DNA of 64,000 bases from Actibacterium ureilyticum (GCF_002285435.1 NZ_NSBT01000037.1:744001-808000); one strand, 5' to 3'. Positions 23,614 through 33,968 are shown, counted from the stretch's first letter. Program-made: numbers and translations. Notes: generated from the sequence alone by a model not told the origin.

Positions 23614-25392
23614 ATGTCAGACAGCACCGACACCGGCTATCAAGTCCTGGCCCGCAAGTACCGACCGGAAACCTTCGCCGATCTGGTCGGGCAGGATGCG
23701 ATGGTGCGCACGCTGAAAAACGCCTTCGACGCCGACCGCATCGCGCAGGCCTTTGTCATGACGGGCATTCGCGGCACCGGGAAAACCACCACCGCGCGGA
23801 TCATCTCCAAGGGCATGAACTGCATCGGGCCCGATGGCAATGGCGGCCCCACGACCGAACCCTGCGGCGTGTGCGAACATTGCGTGGCAATCTCCGAAGG
23901 TCGCCATGTCGACGTGATGGAAATGGACGCCGCCAGCCGGACCGGCGTGAACGACATCCGCGAGATCATCGATTCTGTGCATTACCGGGCGGCATCGGCG
24001 CGCTACAAGATTTATATCATCGACGAGGTGCACATGCTGTCGACCAGCGCGTTCAACGCGCTGCTGAAGACGCTGGAAGAGCCGCCCGAACATGTGAAGT
24101 TCATCTTTGCCACGACCGAGATCCGCAAGGTCCCCGTCACCGTGCTGAGCCGGTGTCAGCGGTTCGACCTGCGCCGGATCGAACCCGAGGTGATGATCGC
24201 CATGCTGCGCCGGATCGCCGATGCCGAGGGCGCGCAGATCGCCGAGGACGCGCTGGCGCTGATCACCCGCGCCGCCGAAGGTTCCGCCCGCGATGCCACC
24301 AGCCTGCTGGATCAGGCGATTTCACATGGCGCGGGCGAGACCACCGCCATTCAGGTGCGCGCGATGCTTGGCTTGGCCGACCGGGGCCGGGTGCTGGACC
24401 TGTTCGACCTGATCATGAAGGGCGACGCGGCGGGTGCGTTGACCGAGCTGGGCGCGCAATACGCCGACGGGGCCGACCCGATGGCGGTGCTGCGAGATCT
24501 GGCCGAGATCACCCACTGGATCAGCGTCATCCAGATCACGCCCGAAGCAGCCGAGGACCCGACCGTTTCGCCGGACGAACGCGCGCGGGGTCAGGCGATG
24601 GCCGGTGCCCTGCCGATGCGGGCGCTGACGCGGATGTGGCAGATGCTGCTGAAAGCGATCGAAGAGGTCGGACAGGCGCCCAACGCAATGATGGCCGCCG
24701 AAATGGCGGTGATCCGGCTGACCCATGTGTCGACCCTGCCCAGCCCGGAAGAGCTGGTGAAGAAGCTGCAGGATACGCCCCCGCCCCCCGCCCCGAATGG
24801 CGGCGGGGGTGGAGGCCGCCCCGGCTTCGCCGGAACGTCCGCGCCTGCGGCGGGCGGGGGGGCCTCGGCTGGCGCCTCGGCCCCCGCGGCCAGCGGCCCG
24901 CGCGCCCATGGCACAAGCGGGGCGCTGGCGGTGGCGGCGGTGGCCGAGGATGCGCTGGCCCGCTATGGCACGTTTGAAAGCATCGTGGCGCTGATCCGCG
25001 CCAACCGCGACGTGAAGCTGCTGGTCGAGGTCGAAACCACCCTGCGGCTGGTCAGCTATGCCCCCGGGCGGATCGAGTTCGAACCGACCGAAACTGCACC
25101 CTCCGACCTGGCCGCGCGCTTGGGCAGCCGGTTGCAAAGCTGGACCGACGTTCGCTGGGCGATCTCGGTCGTGGGATCGGGCGGCGGCAGCACCATCGCC
25201 GAGGACCGCGACGCCGACCGGCTGGCGCTGGAGACCGAGGCCAAGGCCCATCCGCTGGTCCAGGCGGTGTTCGAGGCCTTTCCCACCGCGAAAATCACCG
25301 ATATCAGAACCCCCGAAGCGCTCGCCGCCGAGGCAGAGGCCGATGCCCTGCCCGAGGTCGAGGACGAGTGGGACCCTTTCGAAGAAGATTAG
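23614..25392 (+). CDS. dnaX: DNA polymerase III subunits gamma/tau
   Basis: 592 residues from the ATG at 23614 (MSDSTDTGYQVLARKYRP); an in-frame ATG at 23596 is an alternative. The AAA+ clamp-loader module has Walker A GIRGTGKTTTAR, a four-Cys zinc module (CIGPDGNGGP..CGVCEHC), Walker B YIIDEVHMLS and sensor regions. A Gly/Ala/Pro linker (about residues 390-435) leads to the tau C-terminal domain that binds polymerase alpha and DnaB. No A-rich slippery run was seen, so programmed frameshifting to gamma is not evident. It heads dnaX-ybaB-recR. Confidence 0.97.
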   Translation: MSDSTDTGYQVLARKYRPETFADLVGQDAMVRTLKNAFDADRIAQAFVMTGIRGTGKTTTARIISKGMNCIGPDGNGGPTTEPCGVCEHCVAISEGRHVDVMEMDAASRTGVNDIREIIDSVHYRAASARYKIYIIDEVHMLSTSAFNALLKTLEEPPEHVKFIFATTEIRKVPVTVLSRCQRFDLRRIEPEVMIAMLRRIADAEGAQIAEDALALITRAAEGSARDATSLLDQAISHGAGETTAIQVRAMLGLADRGRVLDLFDLIMKGDAAGALTELGAQYADGADPMAVLRDLAEITHWISVIQITPEAAEDPTVSPDERARGQAMAGALPMRALTRMWQMLLKAIEEVGQAPNAMMAAEMAVIRLTHVSTLPSPEELVKKLQDTPPPPAPNGGGGGGRPGFAGTSAPAAGGGASAGASAPAASGPRAHGTSGALAVAAVAEDALARYGTFESIVALIRANRDVKLLVEVETTLRLVSYAPGRIEFEPTETAPSDLAARLGSRLQSWTDVRWAISVVGSGGGSTIAEDRDADRLALETEAKAHPLVQAVFEAFPTAKITDIRTPEALAAEAEADALPEVEDEWDPFEED

Positions 25393-25401
25393 GAGAACGA
25401 G

Positions 25402-25746
25402 ATGTTCAAAGGTTTGGGCAGCATGGGCGACATGGCCAAGATGATGAAGGCCGCCAAGGACATGCAGACCAAGATGGCCGAGATGCAGGAAAACCTGAAC
25501 ACCATCACCGTGACCGGCGAAAGCGGCGCGGGGCTGGTACAGGCCACCGCCACGGCCAAGGGCGAGTTGACGGGTCTGAGCATCGACCCGTCGATCTTCG
25601 TTCCGTCGGAAAAGGAAGTGGCCGAGGATTTGATCTTGGCCGCCATCAAGGACGCCCAGGCCAAGGCCGCCGAGCGCAGCCAGGAAGAGATGCGCAAGAT
25701 CACCGAGGAACTGGGCCTGCCCGCCGACATGAACCTGCCGTTCTGA
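25402..25746 (+). CDS. Nucleoid-associated protein, YbaB/EbfC family
   Basis: 114 residues: [20 protein letters not shown], amphipathic helices, [20 protein letters not shown] and a final helix. The family forms small dimers that bind DNA around the nucleoid. It starts 9 bases after dnaX and ends 4 bases before recR, the standard order for this operon. Confidence 0.95.
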   Translation: MFKGLGSMGDMAKMMKAAKDMQTKMAEMQENLNTITVTGESGAGLVQATATAKGELTGLSIDPSIFVPSEKEVAEDLILAAIKDAQAKAAERSQEEMRKITEELGLPADMNLPF

Positions 25747-25750
25747 TCCG

Positions 25751-26350
25751 GTGAGCGACGCACCGCGCGACATCGAGGCCCTGATCGAGATGATGGCCAA
25801 GCTGCCGGGCCTTGGCCCCCGGTCGGCACGGCGCGCGGTGTTGCACCTGATCAAGAAGCGCGAACTGCTGCTGATGCCGCTGGCCGATGCGCTGCACCGG
25901 GTGGCGGTGACGGCGCGCGAATGCACGATCTGCGGCAATATCGGCACCGACGAGGTCTGCGGCATCTGCGCCAGCGCCAAACGCGCCACTGGCGAGATCT
26001 GTGTGGTCGAGGACGTGGCCGACCTGTGGGCGATGGAGCGCGGGCAATCGTTCAAGGGCCGCTATCACGTGCTGGGCGGCACCCTGTCGGCGCTGGATGC
26101 GATCGGCCCCGAAGACCTGCGCATCCCGCAGCTGGTGGCCCGCGTGCAGGCCGAGCAGACGCAAGAGGTCATCCTGGCGCTGAACGCAACGGTCGATGGC
26201 CAGACGACCGCCCATTACATCGCCGACCAGCTGGAGCCACTGGGCGTGCAGGTGACATCGCTGGCACAGGGCGTGCCCATCGGCGGCGAGCTGGATTATC
26301 TGGACGACGGCACGATCTCGGCCGCGCTGCGGGCACGCAAATCGCTCTGA
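25751..26350 (+). CDS. recR: Recombination mediator protein RecR
   Basis: 199 residues from a GTG start at 25751. It has a helix-hairpin-helix ([17 protein letters not shown], about 18-34), a C4 zinc finger (Cys58, Cys61, Cys70, Cys73) and a Toprim domain ([16 protein letters not shown]). With RecO and RecF it loads RecA at gaps. The length is that of the family. It is the last gene of the dnaX operon. Confidence 0.97.
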   Translation: MSDAPRDIEALIEMMAKLPGLGPRSARRAVLHLIKKRELLLMPLADALHRVAVTARECTICGNIGTDEVCGICASAKRATGEICVVEDVADLWAMERGQSFKGRYHVLGGTLSALDAIGPEDLRIPQLVARVQAEQTQEVILALNATVDGQTTAHYIADQLEPLGVQVTSLAQGVPIGGELDYLDDGTISAALRARKSL

Positions 26351-26429
26351 CACCCGCGACCTCTGTCGGATGGACAGACCCGGTTCGGGCCGTATAGTCT
26401 GCCCCCATTCATCACCGGCGAAAGGGCTC

Positions 26430-27344
26430 ATGGCTTCGCTTCCCGCCACCATCGAAGACACCGTCGATCTGCTGGCCACGCAGGATTACGTGCTGGGCCG
26501 CGATCTGGCGACGGTCGTCTTCTTGGCGCTGAAGCTGGGCAAGCCGCTGTTCCTGGAAGGGGAGGCCGGGGTCGGCAAGACTCAGATCGCCAAGGCGCTG
26601 GCGGGCGCATTGGGGCGCGACCTGATCCGGCTGCAATGTTTCGAGGGGCTGGATGCGTCCTCGGCCATTTACGAATGGAATTTCTCGGCCCAGATGATCG
26701 CGATCCGCACCGCCGAGGCTGCGGGACAGGTTGACCGCAGCGGTCTGCAATCCGAGCTGTTTTCAGAAGATTACCTGATCCGGCGGCCCTTGCTCGAAGC
26801 CCTCTCGCCCCATCCCGAAGGCCCACCCGTCCTGCTGATCGACGAGATCGACCGCACCGACGAGCCGTTCGAGGCGTTCCTGCTCGAGGCGCTGTCGGAT
26901 TTTCAGATCACCATCCCCGAACTGGGCGTGATCCGCGCCGAAACGCCGCCCATCGTGATCCTGACCTCGAACCGCACGCGCGAGGTGCATGACGCGCTGA
27001 AGCGCCGCTGCCTGTACCATTGGGTCGAATTCCCTTCGGTCGAGCGCGAGTTGGAGATCCTGCGCACCCACCTGCCCGACGTGTCCGAGACCCTGTCGCA
27101 ACAGGTCGTGGCCTTTGTCCACCAGCTGCGGCAGGAGGATGTATTCAAGAAACCCGGCGTGGCCGAAACCATCGACTGGGCGAAATGCCTGATCGCGCTG
27201 GACGCGGTTGCGCTGACGCCCGAGGTCGTGGCAGGCACGCTGGGCGCGCTGCTGAAATACCAGGACGATATCGCCCGCATGTCGGGGTCCGAGGTCACGC
27301 GGCTGGTGACCGAGATGCGCGCGCAGCTGGCGCTGGCGTCCTGA
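26430..27344 (+). CDS. coxD: MoxR-family AAA+ ATPase, CoxD-like
   Basis: 304 residues from the ATG at 26430 (AAAGGG ribosome binding site). P-loop GEAGVGKT at 44-51, Walker B VLLIDEIDRTDE, then LTSNRTREVHDALKRRCLYH. MoxR/CoxD ATPases act as chaperones maturing metal centres; CoxD helps insert the sulfido group and copper in CO dehydrogenase. It starts 3 bases before the VWA partner coxE and lies upstream of coxSLM, so a role in maturing that molybdoenzyme is likely. Confidence 0.88.
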   Translation: MASLPATIEDTVDLLATQDYVLGRDLATVVFLALKLGKPLFLEGEAGVGKTQIAKALAGALGRDLIRLQCFEGLDASSAIYEWNFSAQMIAIRTAEAAGQVDRSGLQSELFSEDYLIRRPLLEALSPHPEGPPVLLIDEIDRTDEPFEAFLLEALSDFQITIPELGVIRAETPPIVILTSNRTREVHDALKRRCLYHWVEFPSVERELEILRTHLPDVSETLSQQVVAFVHQLRQEDVFKKPGVAETIDWAKCLIALDAVALTPEVVAGTLGALLKYQDDIARMSGSEVTRLVTEMRAQLALAS

Positions 27345-27347
27345 GCC

Positions 27348-28568
27348 GTGGCGGACGCGGCGCGCCCCGATGGCAAGCTGGTCGACAATATCGTGCTGTT
27401 CACCCATGCGCTGCGCAAGGCCGGGGTGCGGGTGGGCACGGCGCAGGTCCAGAATGCGTTGCAGGCCGTCATCGCCACCGGCTTCACCCGGCGGGCGGAT
27501 TTCTATCACGCGCTGCGCGCCACGCTGATCTGCCGGCAAAAGCATCTGGAAACCTTCCACCAGGTCTTCACCCTGTTCTGGCGCGACCCGGAATTTCTGG
27601 ACCGGCTGCTGCAGACCATGCTGCCGCTGATGCAGGTCGCCGCGCCGCCACCACCGAAACCCGATGCCGCCCAACGCCGCGCGGCGCAGGCGCTGTGGGA
27701 CGCGGCCCCGGCGAAATCCGACCCGCCCATGCGGGAAGAGCTGGACATGGACATGCGCTTCAGCTGGTCGGAGAACGAGGTGCTGCGCGCGCAGGATTTC
27801 GAACAGATGACCGCCGCCGAGCTGGTGCAGGCCGAACAGGCGATCTGTCAGATGACCCTGCCCGCCCCGCCGGTCCGGTCCCGGCGCTTCGTCGCCCGCC
27901 CCACAGGCAGCCGCCCCGATCTGCGCCGGATGATGCGCCGGGCCGTGCGGCGTCAGGGGGAAATCGACCGGCTGGCGCTCAAGGCGCCCCTGCCCCGCCC
28001 GCCGGATCTGGTGGCGATCTGCGATATCTCGGGCTCGATGACCGTCTATGCGCGGATGATGATGCATTTCCTGCACGCGCTGACATGGTCGCCGAACAAG
28101 AACTGGGGCAAGGTGCATGGCTTCACCTTCGGCACGCGGCTGACCAACATTTCGCGCGGGCTGGCGCAGCGCGATATCGACGCGGCGCTTGAGGTGCTGG
28201 GACGGGACGCGCCGGACTGGCAGGGCGGCACAAGGATCGGCGACGCGCTGCGGGCGTTCAACCGCGACTGGTCGCGGCGTGTGCTGGGGCGCGGCGCGGT
28301 CGTGCTGCTGATCACCGACGGGCTGGAGCGCGGCGATATCAACACCCTGCGGGCCGAGGCCGAGCGCCTGTCGCTGTCCTGTCGCCGGCTGATCTGGCTG
28401 AACCCGCTGCTGCGCTGGGACCGGTTCGAACCCAAGGCCGAAGGCATCCGTACCCTGCTGCCGCTGGTCGATTCCTTTCACGCCTGTCATTCGCTGGACA
28501 GCCTGGCCGGGATCGCCGCGGCGCTGCAGGGCGGGTCGGAAAAGCAGCGCCTGCTGGCGGCGTGTTAG
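27348..28568 (+). CDS. coxE: VWA-domain protein, CoxE-like
   Basis: 406 residues from a GTG at 27348. The C-terminal von Willebrand A domain has the MIDAS motif DISGS at 226-230 and LLITDGLERGD. The N-terminal helical half (ALRKAGVRVGTAQVQNALQA, ATLICRQKHLETFHQVFTLF) is typical of CoxE/DUF58-associated proteins. CoxE proteins partner MoxR ATPases in metal-cofactor assembly. It is coupled to coxD; a 291-base gap then precedes coxS. Confidence 0.88.
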   Translation: MADAARPDGKLVDNIVLFTHALRKAGVRVGTAQVQNALQAVIATGFTRRADFYHALRATLICRQKHLETFHQVFTLFWRDPEFLDRLLQTMLPLMQVAAPPPPKPDAAQRRAAQALWDAAPAKSDPPMREELDMDMRFSWSENEVLRAQDFEQMTAAELVQAEQAICQMTLPAPPVRSRRFVARPTGSRPDLRRMMRRAVRRQGEIDRLALKAPLPRPPDLVAICDISGSMTVYARMMMHFLHALTWSPNKNWGKVHGFTFGTRLTNISRGLAQRDIDAALEVLGRDAPDWQGGTRIGDALRAFNRDWSRRVLGRGAVVLLITDGLERGDINTLRAEAERLSLSCRRLIWLNPLLRWDRFEPKAEGIRTLLPLVDSFHACHSLDSLAGIAAALQGGSEKQRLLAAC

Positions 28569-28672
28569 AACTAAAGCCCAGTTGACACGAAAAACAGTTG
28601 CGCCGAATCTGGCCGCTTTTACACTCGACCCCAGTTTCTTTGCGAATGTCCCTGTTTCCAAACGGAATTCGG

Positions 28673-28695
28673 CGGCCTTGCAATTTCCAAGGCCG
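28673..28695. other. Inverted repeat in the coxE-coxS intergenic region
   Basis: Perfect 8-base arms CGGCCTTG and CAAGGCCG around a 7-base loop, within the 291-base gap upstream of coxS. A TTGACA-like hexamer occurs at about 28580, so a promoter for coxSLM probably lies here. The repeat could be an operator or a transcript stem; neither is shown. Confidence 0.35.
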
Positions 28696-28859
28696 GGCAG
28701 GATGCGGCCTGACACCGCCGCGAAAATGCCGACACCCGCACCGCGATCGCGACAGCGCCGCTGTGCGATCGCCCATTGCCAAAGGCCCCGCCGGACATGC
28801 CCATCGCCCGGCGGCCATCACGATGCAGGCGGCAAGACCTGCCATTCTGGGAGGAATAC

Positions 28860-29330
<471 letters not shown>

Positions 29331-29352
29331 CCGCATCAGGGAGGATCGGATC

Positions 29353-31695
29353 ATGAGTACAGGAATCGGCGCCCGTGTCCCGCGCAAGGAGGACAAGCGT
29401 TTCATCACCGGCAAGGGCCGGTATACCGACGACATCCGCACCGACAATCAGGCCTATGCCGCCTTTGTCCGCAGCCCGCACGCCCATGCCCGGATCGCGA
29501 GCATCGACACCAGCGACGCGCTGGCGATGGACGGTGTGATCGACGTTCTGAACGGAAAGCAGCTGACCGGCGACGGGATCGGCAACATCATCTGCGGCTG
29601 GGCCGTCACCTCGAAAGACGGCAGCCCGATGAACATGGGCGCCTGGTCGGCGCTGGCCACCGAAAAGGTCCGCTATGTCGGCGACGCGGTGGCCGTCGTC
29701 ATCGCCGAAACCCAGGCCCAGGCCCGGATCGCAGCCGAGGCGGTGGTGGTCGATTACGACATGCTGCCTGCCGTGGCCACCGCCGACAAGGCGCTGGCGG
29801 ATGGCGCGCCGCAAATCCACGACAACGCGCCCGGCAACCTGATCTATGACTGGGAAATCGGCGATGCGGCGGCAACCGATGCCGCCCTTGCCGGGGCCGC
29901 CCATGTGACCGAAATGGCGCTGACCAACAACCGCCTGTCGCCCAACCCGATGGAGCCGCGCTCCGCCGTTGCGACCTATGACACGGCTGAGGATCACTAT
30001 ACGCTCTATACCACCAGCCAGAACCCGCATGTGGCCCGCCTGGTGCTGTCGGCCTTCTATAACGTCGCGCCGGAACACAAGCTGCGGGTGATCGCGCCCG
30101 ATGTGGGCGGCGGCTTTGGCGCCAAGATCTATATCTACCCCGAAGAGATCACCTGTCTTTGGGCGTCGATGAAAACGCAACGGTCGGTAAAATGGACCTC
30201 GGACCGGTCCGAGGCGTTCCTGACCGACGCGCACGGGCGCGACCATATCTCGACCGCGAAGATGGGCTTTGACGCGGATGGCAAGGTGGTGGGCCTCAAG
30301 GTCGACACGATTGCCAATTTCGGCGCCTATATGTCGCTCTTTTCCAGCGCGGTGCCGACATACCTGTACGCAACCCTGCTGTCGGGCCAGTACGATATCG
30401 CCAACATCCATTGCAACGTGCGCGGGGTCTATACCAACACCGTGCCGGTCGATGCCTATCGCGGCGCGGGCCGCCCCGAGGCGTGTTACCTGATCGAGCG
30501 GATGATGGAGACCGCCGCGCGGGAAATGGGCAAGGACCCGGCCGAGCTGCGCCGCGCGAATTTCGTGCGCAGCTTCCCGCATGAAACGCCGGTCATCATG
30601 ACCTATGACTCCGGCGATTTCGGCGCCAACCTGGATCAGGCGATGCAGGCCGCCGATGTGGCGGGCTTCGCCACCCGCAAGGCCGAGGCCGCGAGCCGCG
30701 GCAAGCTGCGCGGGATCGGCTATTCATCCTATATCGAGGCTTGCGGCATTGCGCCGTCGGCGGCGGTCGGATCATTGGGCGCCGGTGTGGGCCTTTGGGA
30801 GTCGGCCGAGGTGCGGGTCAACCCCGTGGGCACGATCGAGGTGCTGACCGGCAGCCACAGCCACGGCCAGGGGCACGAGACAACCTTTGCCCAGATCGTC
30901 GCCGAACGCTTCGGCATCCCGATCGAGAACGTGTCGATCGTGCATGGCGACACCGACAAGGTACAGTTCGGCATGGGCACCTATGGCTCGCGTTCCGGCG
31001 CGGTCGGCATGTCGGCCATCGTCAAGGCGATGGACAAGGTCGAGGCCAAGGTGAAAAAGATCGCCGCCCATGTACTGGAAGCGTCCGAGGCCGACATCGT
31101 GATCGAAGGCGGCGAGGTCAAGGTCGCAGGCACCGACAAGGCGATGGCCTGGCACGAGGTGGGCCTGTCGGCCTATACCGCGCACAACCTGCCGCCCGAC
31201 ATGGAACCCGGCCTGAAAGAGGGCGCGTTCTATGACCCGTCCAACTTCACCTTCCCCGCCGGTACTTACATCTGCGAGGTCGAGGTCGACCCCGAAACCG
31301 GCGTGACCGAGATCGTGCAGTTCACAGCCTCGGACGATTTCGGCACCATCATCAACCCGATGATCGTCGAGGGCCAGGTCCATGGCGGCATCGCCCAGGG
31401 CGTGGGTCAGGCGATGCTGGAACAGGTCGTCTATGACGACGAGGGGCAGCTGATCACCGGCTCCTACATGGATTATGCGATGCCCCGGGCGGCGGATTTG
31501 CCGTCCTATGGCGTGCACCATGCCTCGACCGTCTGTCCGGGCAACCCGCTGGGGATCAAGGGCTGCGGCGAGGCCGGGGCCATCGGCACACCGCCGGCCG
31601 TGATCAACGCCATCACCGACGCCATCGGCAACAACAACCTGGCCATGCCCGCCACACCGCAAGCCGTGTGGAAAGCGTTGCAAGCGGCCAACTGA
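29353..31695 (+). CDS. coxL: Molybdenum hydroxylase large subunit, form II CO-dehydrogenase-like CoxL
   Basis: 780 residues of the xanthine oxidase/CO dehydrogenase large-subunit family. The active-site loop reads AYRGAGR (368-374), the form II signature, rather than AYXCSFR of true aerobic CO dehydrogenase. The catalytic Glu is Glu740 in GCGEAGAIG. Other conserved parts: VGGGFGAKIYIYPEE and GSHSHGQGHETTFAQIVAE. It carries the molybdopterin cytosine dinucleotide cofactor. Form II enzymes have doubtful CO activity, so another aldehyde or N-heterocycle substrate is likely. Confidence 0.93.
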   Translation: MSTGIGARVPRKEDKRFITGKGRYTDDIRTDNQAYAAFVRSPHAHARIASIDTSDALAMDGVIDVLNGKQLTGDGIGNIICGWAVTSKDGSPMNMGAWSALATEKVRYVGDAVAVVIAETQAQARIAAEAVVVDYDMLPAVATADKALADGAPQIHDNAPGNLIYDWEIGDAAATDAALAGAAHVTEMALTNNRLSPNPMEPRSAVATYDTAEDHYTLYTTSQNPHVARLVLSAFYNVAPEHKLRVIAPDVGGGFGAKIYIYPEEITCLWASMKTQRSVKWTSDRSEAFLTDAHGRDHISTAKMGFDADGKVVGLKVDTIANFGAYMSLFSSAVPTYLYATLLSGQYDIANIHCNVRGVYTNTVPVDAYRGAGRPEACYLIERMMETAAREMGKDPAELRRANFVRSFPHETPVIMTYDSGDFGANLDQAMQAADVAGFATRKAEAASRGKLRGIGYSSYIEACGIAPSAAVGSLGAGVGLWESAEVRVNPVGTIEVLTGSHSHGQGHETTFAQIVAERFGIPIENVSIVHGDTDKVQFGMGTYGSRSGAVGMSAIVKAMDKVEAKVKKIAAHVLEASEADIVIEGGEVKVAGTDKAMAWHEVGLSAYTAHNLPPDMEPGLKEGAFYDPSNFTFPAGTYICEVEVDPETGVTEIVQFTASDDFGTIINPMIVEGQVHGGIAQGVGQAMLEQVVYDDEGQLITGSYMDYAMPRAADLPSYGVHHASTVCPGNPLGIKGCGEAGAIGTPPAVINAITDAIGNNNLAMPATPQAVWKALQAAN

Positions 31696-31709
31696 GACAG
31701 GGGAAAACC

Positions 31710-32501
31710 ATGTATCCGACGAAATATCACAAGGCCGCTTCGGTCGACGACGCAATCGCCGCGCTGGCGGGGGGCGAGGATGGCAAGTTCCTGGCGGGCG
31801 GCATGACGCTGATCGCGACGATGAAACAGCACCTGGCCGCGCCGGACGTTCTGGTCGACATCCGCGCCATCGACGGGATGAAGGGCGTCACGGCCGATGG
31901 CGACACTCTGGTCATCGGCGCCGCCACCACCCATGCCGAGGTCGCCGCGAGCGACACCGTGCTTGGCCTGTGCCCCGCGCTGGCCTGTCTGGCGGCCGGA
32001 ATCGGCGATCCGATGGTCCGTCAGGCGGGCACCATCGGCGGGTCGATCGCCAATAACGACCCGGCGGCGGATTACCCCGCCGCCCTGCTGGCCTTGGGCG
32101 CCACCATCGTCACCAACGCGCGCGAGATCGCGGCAGATGAGTTCTTCGAGGGGCTCTTCACCACGGCGCTTGAGGAAAACGAGATCATCACCGCCGTGCG
32201 CATCCCCAAACCCGCCGCAGCAGGCTATGCCAAGTTCCGGCAGCCCGCGTCGCTCTTTGCGCTGGTGGGGGTCTTCGTGGCTCAGACCGCCGACGGCGCA
32301 CGCGTGGCCATAACCGGCGCGGGCGAGGACGGCGTTTTCCGCCACGATGGGCTGGAGGCCGCGCTGTCGGCCAACTGGTCGGCGGATGCGGTGGACGGGG
32401 TCGAGGTCTCCTCCGACGGGCTTATGACCGACATCCACGCCGACCCCGCCTATCGCGCGAACCTGATTAAGGTGATGGCAAAGCGCGCGGTTGCGGGGTA
32501 G
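31710..32501 (+). CDS. coxM: Molybdenum hydroxylase FAD-binding medium subunit, CoxM-like
   Basis: 263 residues from the ATG at 31710, after GGGGAAAACC. FAD-binding motifs are AGGMTLIATMK (about 31-41) and TIGGSIANNDPAADYPA (about 109-125). It collects electrons from the iron-sulfur subunit. The gene order coxS-L-M differs from the coxM-S-L order of Oligotropha CO dehydrogenase. It is followed by a terminator-like hairpin. Confidence 0.93.
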   Translation: MYPTKYHKAASVDDAIAALAGGEDGKFLAGGMTLIATMKQHLAAPDVLVDIRAIDGMKGVTADGDTLVIGAATTHAEVAASDTVLGLCPALACLAAGIGDPMVRQAGTIGGSIANNDPAADYPAALLALGATIVTNAREIAADEFFEGLFTTALEENEIITAVRIPKPAAAGYAKFRQPASLFALVGVFVAQTADGARVAITGAGEDGVFRHDGLEAALSANWSADAVDGVEVSSDGLMTDIHADPAYRANLIKVMAKRAVAG

Positions 32502-32533
32502 CCGCGCGACGGTAGAGACGGGTGAAGATTGCG

Positions 32534-32565
32534 GCACCCTCGCTGGATTGGCGGGGGCGCTTTTT
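32534..32565 (+). terminator. Rho-independent terminator of the cox operon
   Basis: Stem GCACCCTCGC against GCGGGGGCGC (one mismatch, one wobble) with a 7-base loop, followed directly by TTTTT. It lies 32 bases after the coxM stop and just before the AT-rich island. Confidence 0.75.
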
Positions 32566-32687
32566 CATGTGACAGTATTAAGCGGCGGGAATGCCGTTCA
32601 ATTGGAAGGCCCGGATGTCTTCTTCCGTCTCTGATACGATCACGCTATGTGAAGTTACAAATCTCTGATTGGCTGGACTGGGTTCTT

Positions 32688-33485
32688 ATGAAGAAGCGTG
32701 AAGCTGGAGTTTGCAGGCTCACAAAAAAATCCGGGATATTCGTCAAATCTCATATTCTCCCAAAGGCCTTGACACCAAAAGAGGTTTCGGGAGGCGCGAT
32801 GGTTCAAACGGACGGACAAGAACGTCCCATAAAGCGCTTTGACAGTTGGTACGACCAGCGGCTCGTAATTCGAAAAGGCGAAGACATCCTCGCGTCTATA
32901 GACGATGACGCAATAAAAGAAATTAGACGCCTGAAACTTGCTTGGAAGTATTGGGCAGATGCTGATGAACTTGAAATGCAGCCGTTGAAGGCTGGGGGAG
33001 CAATTGGGCTAAGAACCCTTAGCGATGTCAATCACGCGGCGCTGGCTAAATTCGCAACCAGCATCCTCTGGCGTGCGGGCGCTTCTCAAATGGCGGATAT
33101 GCAAAGCTTTCAGGTTCCTGAGACACTTCTCGAACAAGCTAGGCAAGTAATTCTGGGGCACAACGAGTTTGATCCTACGATTTTTCCGATCAGAGTTATT
33201 CAGTTTGCGTCAAAAGGTGCATTGCACAATCTTACGCCAGTGACCCATGAAATGGCTTTTCCAAATGGAAACATCGAGAAAATTTTTCGAATTTTTGCAA
33301 ATGGATTAATCTTTCACATCACCAACACGGCATCTTCTCAGCCCTATGATCTGGGAGAAGCAACGTGGTATCTTGATAATTCTGGAAGACTCGATGTGAT
33401 CTGTTTTGACTTCGAAAAATCCGCGCAACGGGAACTTGTTTTTTCGGCTTTTGATCACTTCGCTTCGCTGCAAAAACAGAGGTAG
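32688..33485 (+). CDS. Protein of unknown function with KSHILP motif, in an AT-rich island
   Basis: About 265 residues if started at the ATG at 32688; an in-frame GTG at 32649 would add 13. The N-terminus reads CRLTKKSGIFVKSHILPKAL, resembling the zinc/HNH-like start of a scattered bacterial and phage family (C-x-x-C..KSHIIP), but with only one Cys visible. The remainder is a mixed alpha/beta protein without recognised catalytic motifs and no signal peptide. Codon use is clearly AT-richer than its neighbours, and it stands alone between coxM and ytoQ, so horizontal acquisition is likely. A defence or nuclease-like role is only a guess. Confidence 0.75.
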   Translation: MKKREAGVCRLTKKSGIFVKSHILPKALTPKEVSGGAMVQTDGQERPIKRFDSWYDQRLVIRKGEDILASIDDDAIKEIRRLKLAWKYWADADELEMQPLKAGGAIGLRTLSDVNHAALAKFATSILWRAGASQMADMQSFQVPETLLEQARQVILGHNEFDPTIFPIRVIQFASKGALHNLTPVTHEMAFPNGNIEKIFRIFANGLIFHITNTASSQPYDLGEATWYLDNSGRLDVICFDFEKSAQRELVFSAFDHFASLQKQR

Positions 33486-33517
33486 TGAAACCGAATAGGA
33501 TAGTAGGGCAGCGCCCC

Positions 33518-33964
33518 CTACCCCGGCAGCGCCCCCGTCAGCACATAGCGCAGCATCTGCACCACCTGTTCAGGCGTTTCGGCCACGGCCAGGGCGGCGG
33601 CGTCGACCTCTTTCAGCGCGTGTTGATGGTCGGGGCCATGTAGCACAATCAGCGATTTGCCCAGGGCGGCGGCATAGCCTGCGTCGAAGGCCGCGTTCCA
33701 TTGCTTGTACTTGTCGCCGAAGCGCACCACGACCACATCGGCGTCCTCGATCCCCTTGCGGGTGCGGATCGCGTTCAGCTTGGCGCCCTTGTGGTCGTGC
33801 CAGAACTTGTCCGGCTCGGCGCCCAGGATCGCCACGCCGCAATCGTCGCTGGCCGCGTGATCGGTGACCGGCGCGCTGAAGCTGACATCCGGCCCCTGCG
33901 CGCCGGCGATGATCTGTTCGCGCCAGTCGGTGTGGATCTCGCCCGAGAGATAGACCTTCAGCAT
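33518..33964 (-). CDS. YtoQ family protein
   Basis: 148 residues beginning MLKVYLSGEIHTDWREQI, with DADVVVVRFGDKYKQWNAAF and a Rossmann-like pattern resembling nucleoside 2-deoxyribosyltransferases. This matches the YtoQ family, whose biochemical function is not established to my knowledge. The start is 4 bases from the pheT stop, so it probably shares the pheS-pheT transcript. The product is cytoplasmic. Confidence 0.85.
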   Translation of the reverse strand: MLKVYLSGEIHTDWREQIIAGAQGPDVSFSAPVTDHAASDDCGVAILGAEPDKFWHDHKGAKLNAIRTRKGIEDADVVVVRFGDKYKQWNAAFDAGYAAALGKSLIVLHGPDHQHALKEVDAAALAVAETPEQVVQMLRYVLTGALPG

Positions 33965-33968
33965 CGCC

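Noticed and set aside
24760-24930. Programmed frameshift site in dnaX
   Set aside because: The region encoding the Gly/Pro linker is G- and C-rich with no A-run slippery sequence followed by a stem.
28569-28859. A small gene in the coxE-coxS gap
   Set aside because: Open frames there lack ribosome binding sites and run into coxS in other frames; an upstream extension of coxS lacks conserved ferredoxin sequence.
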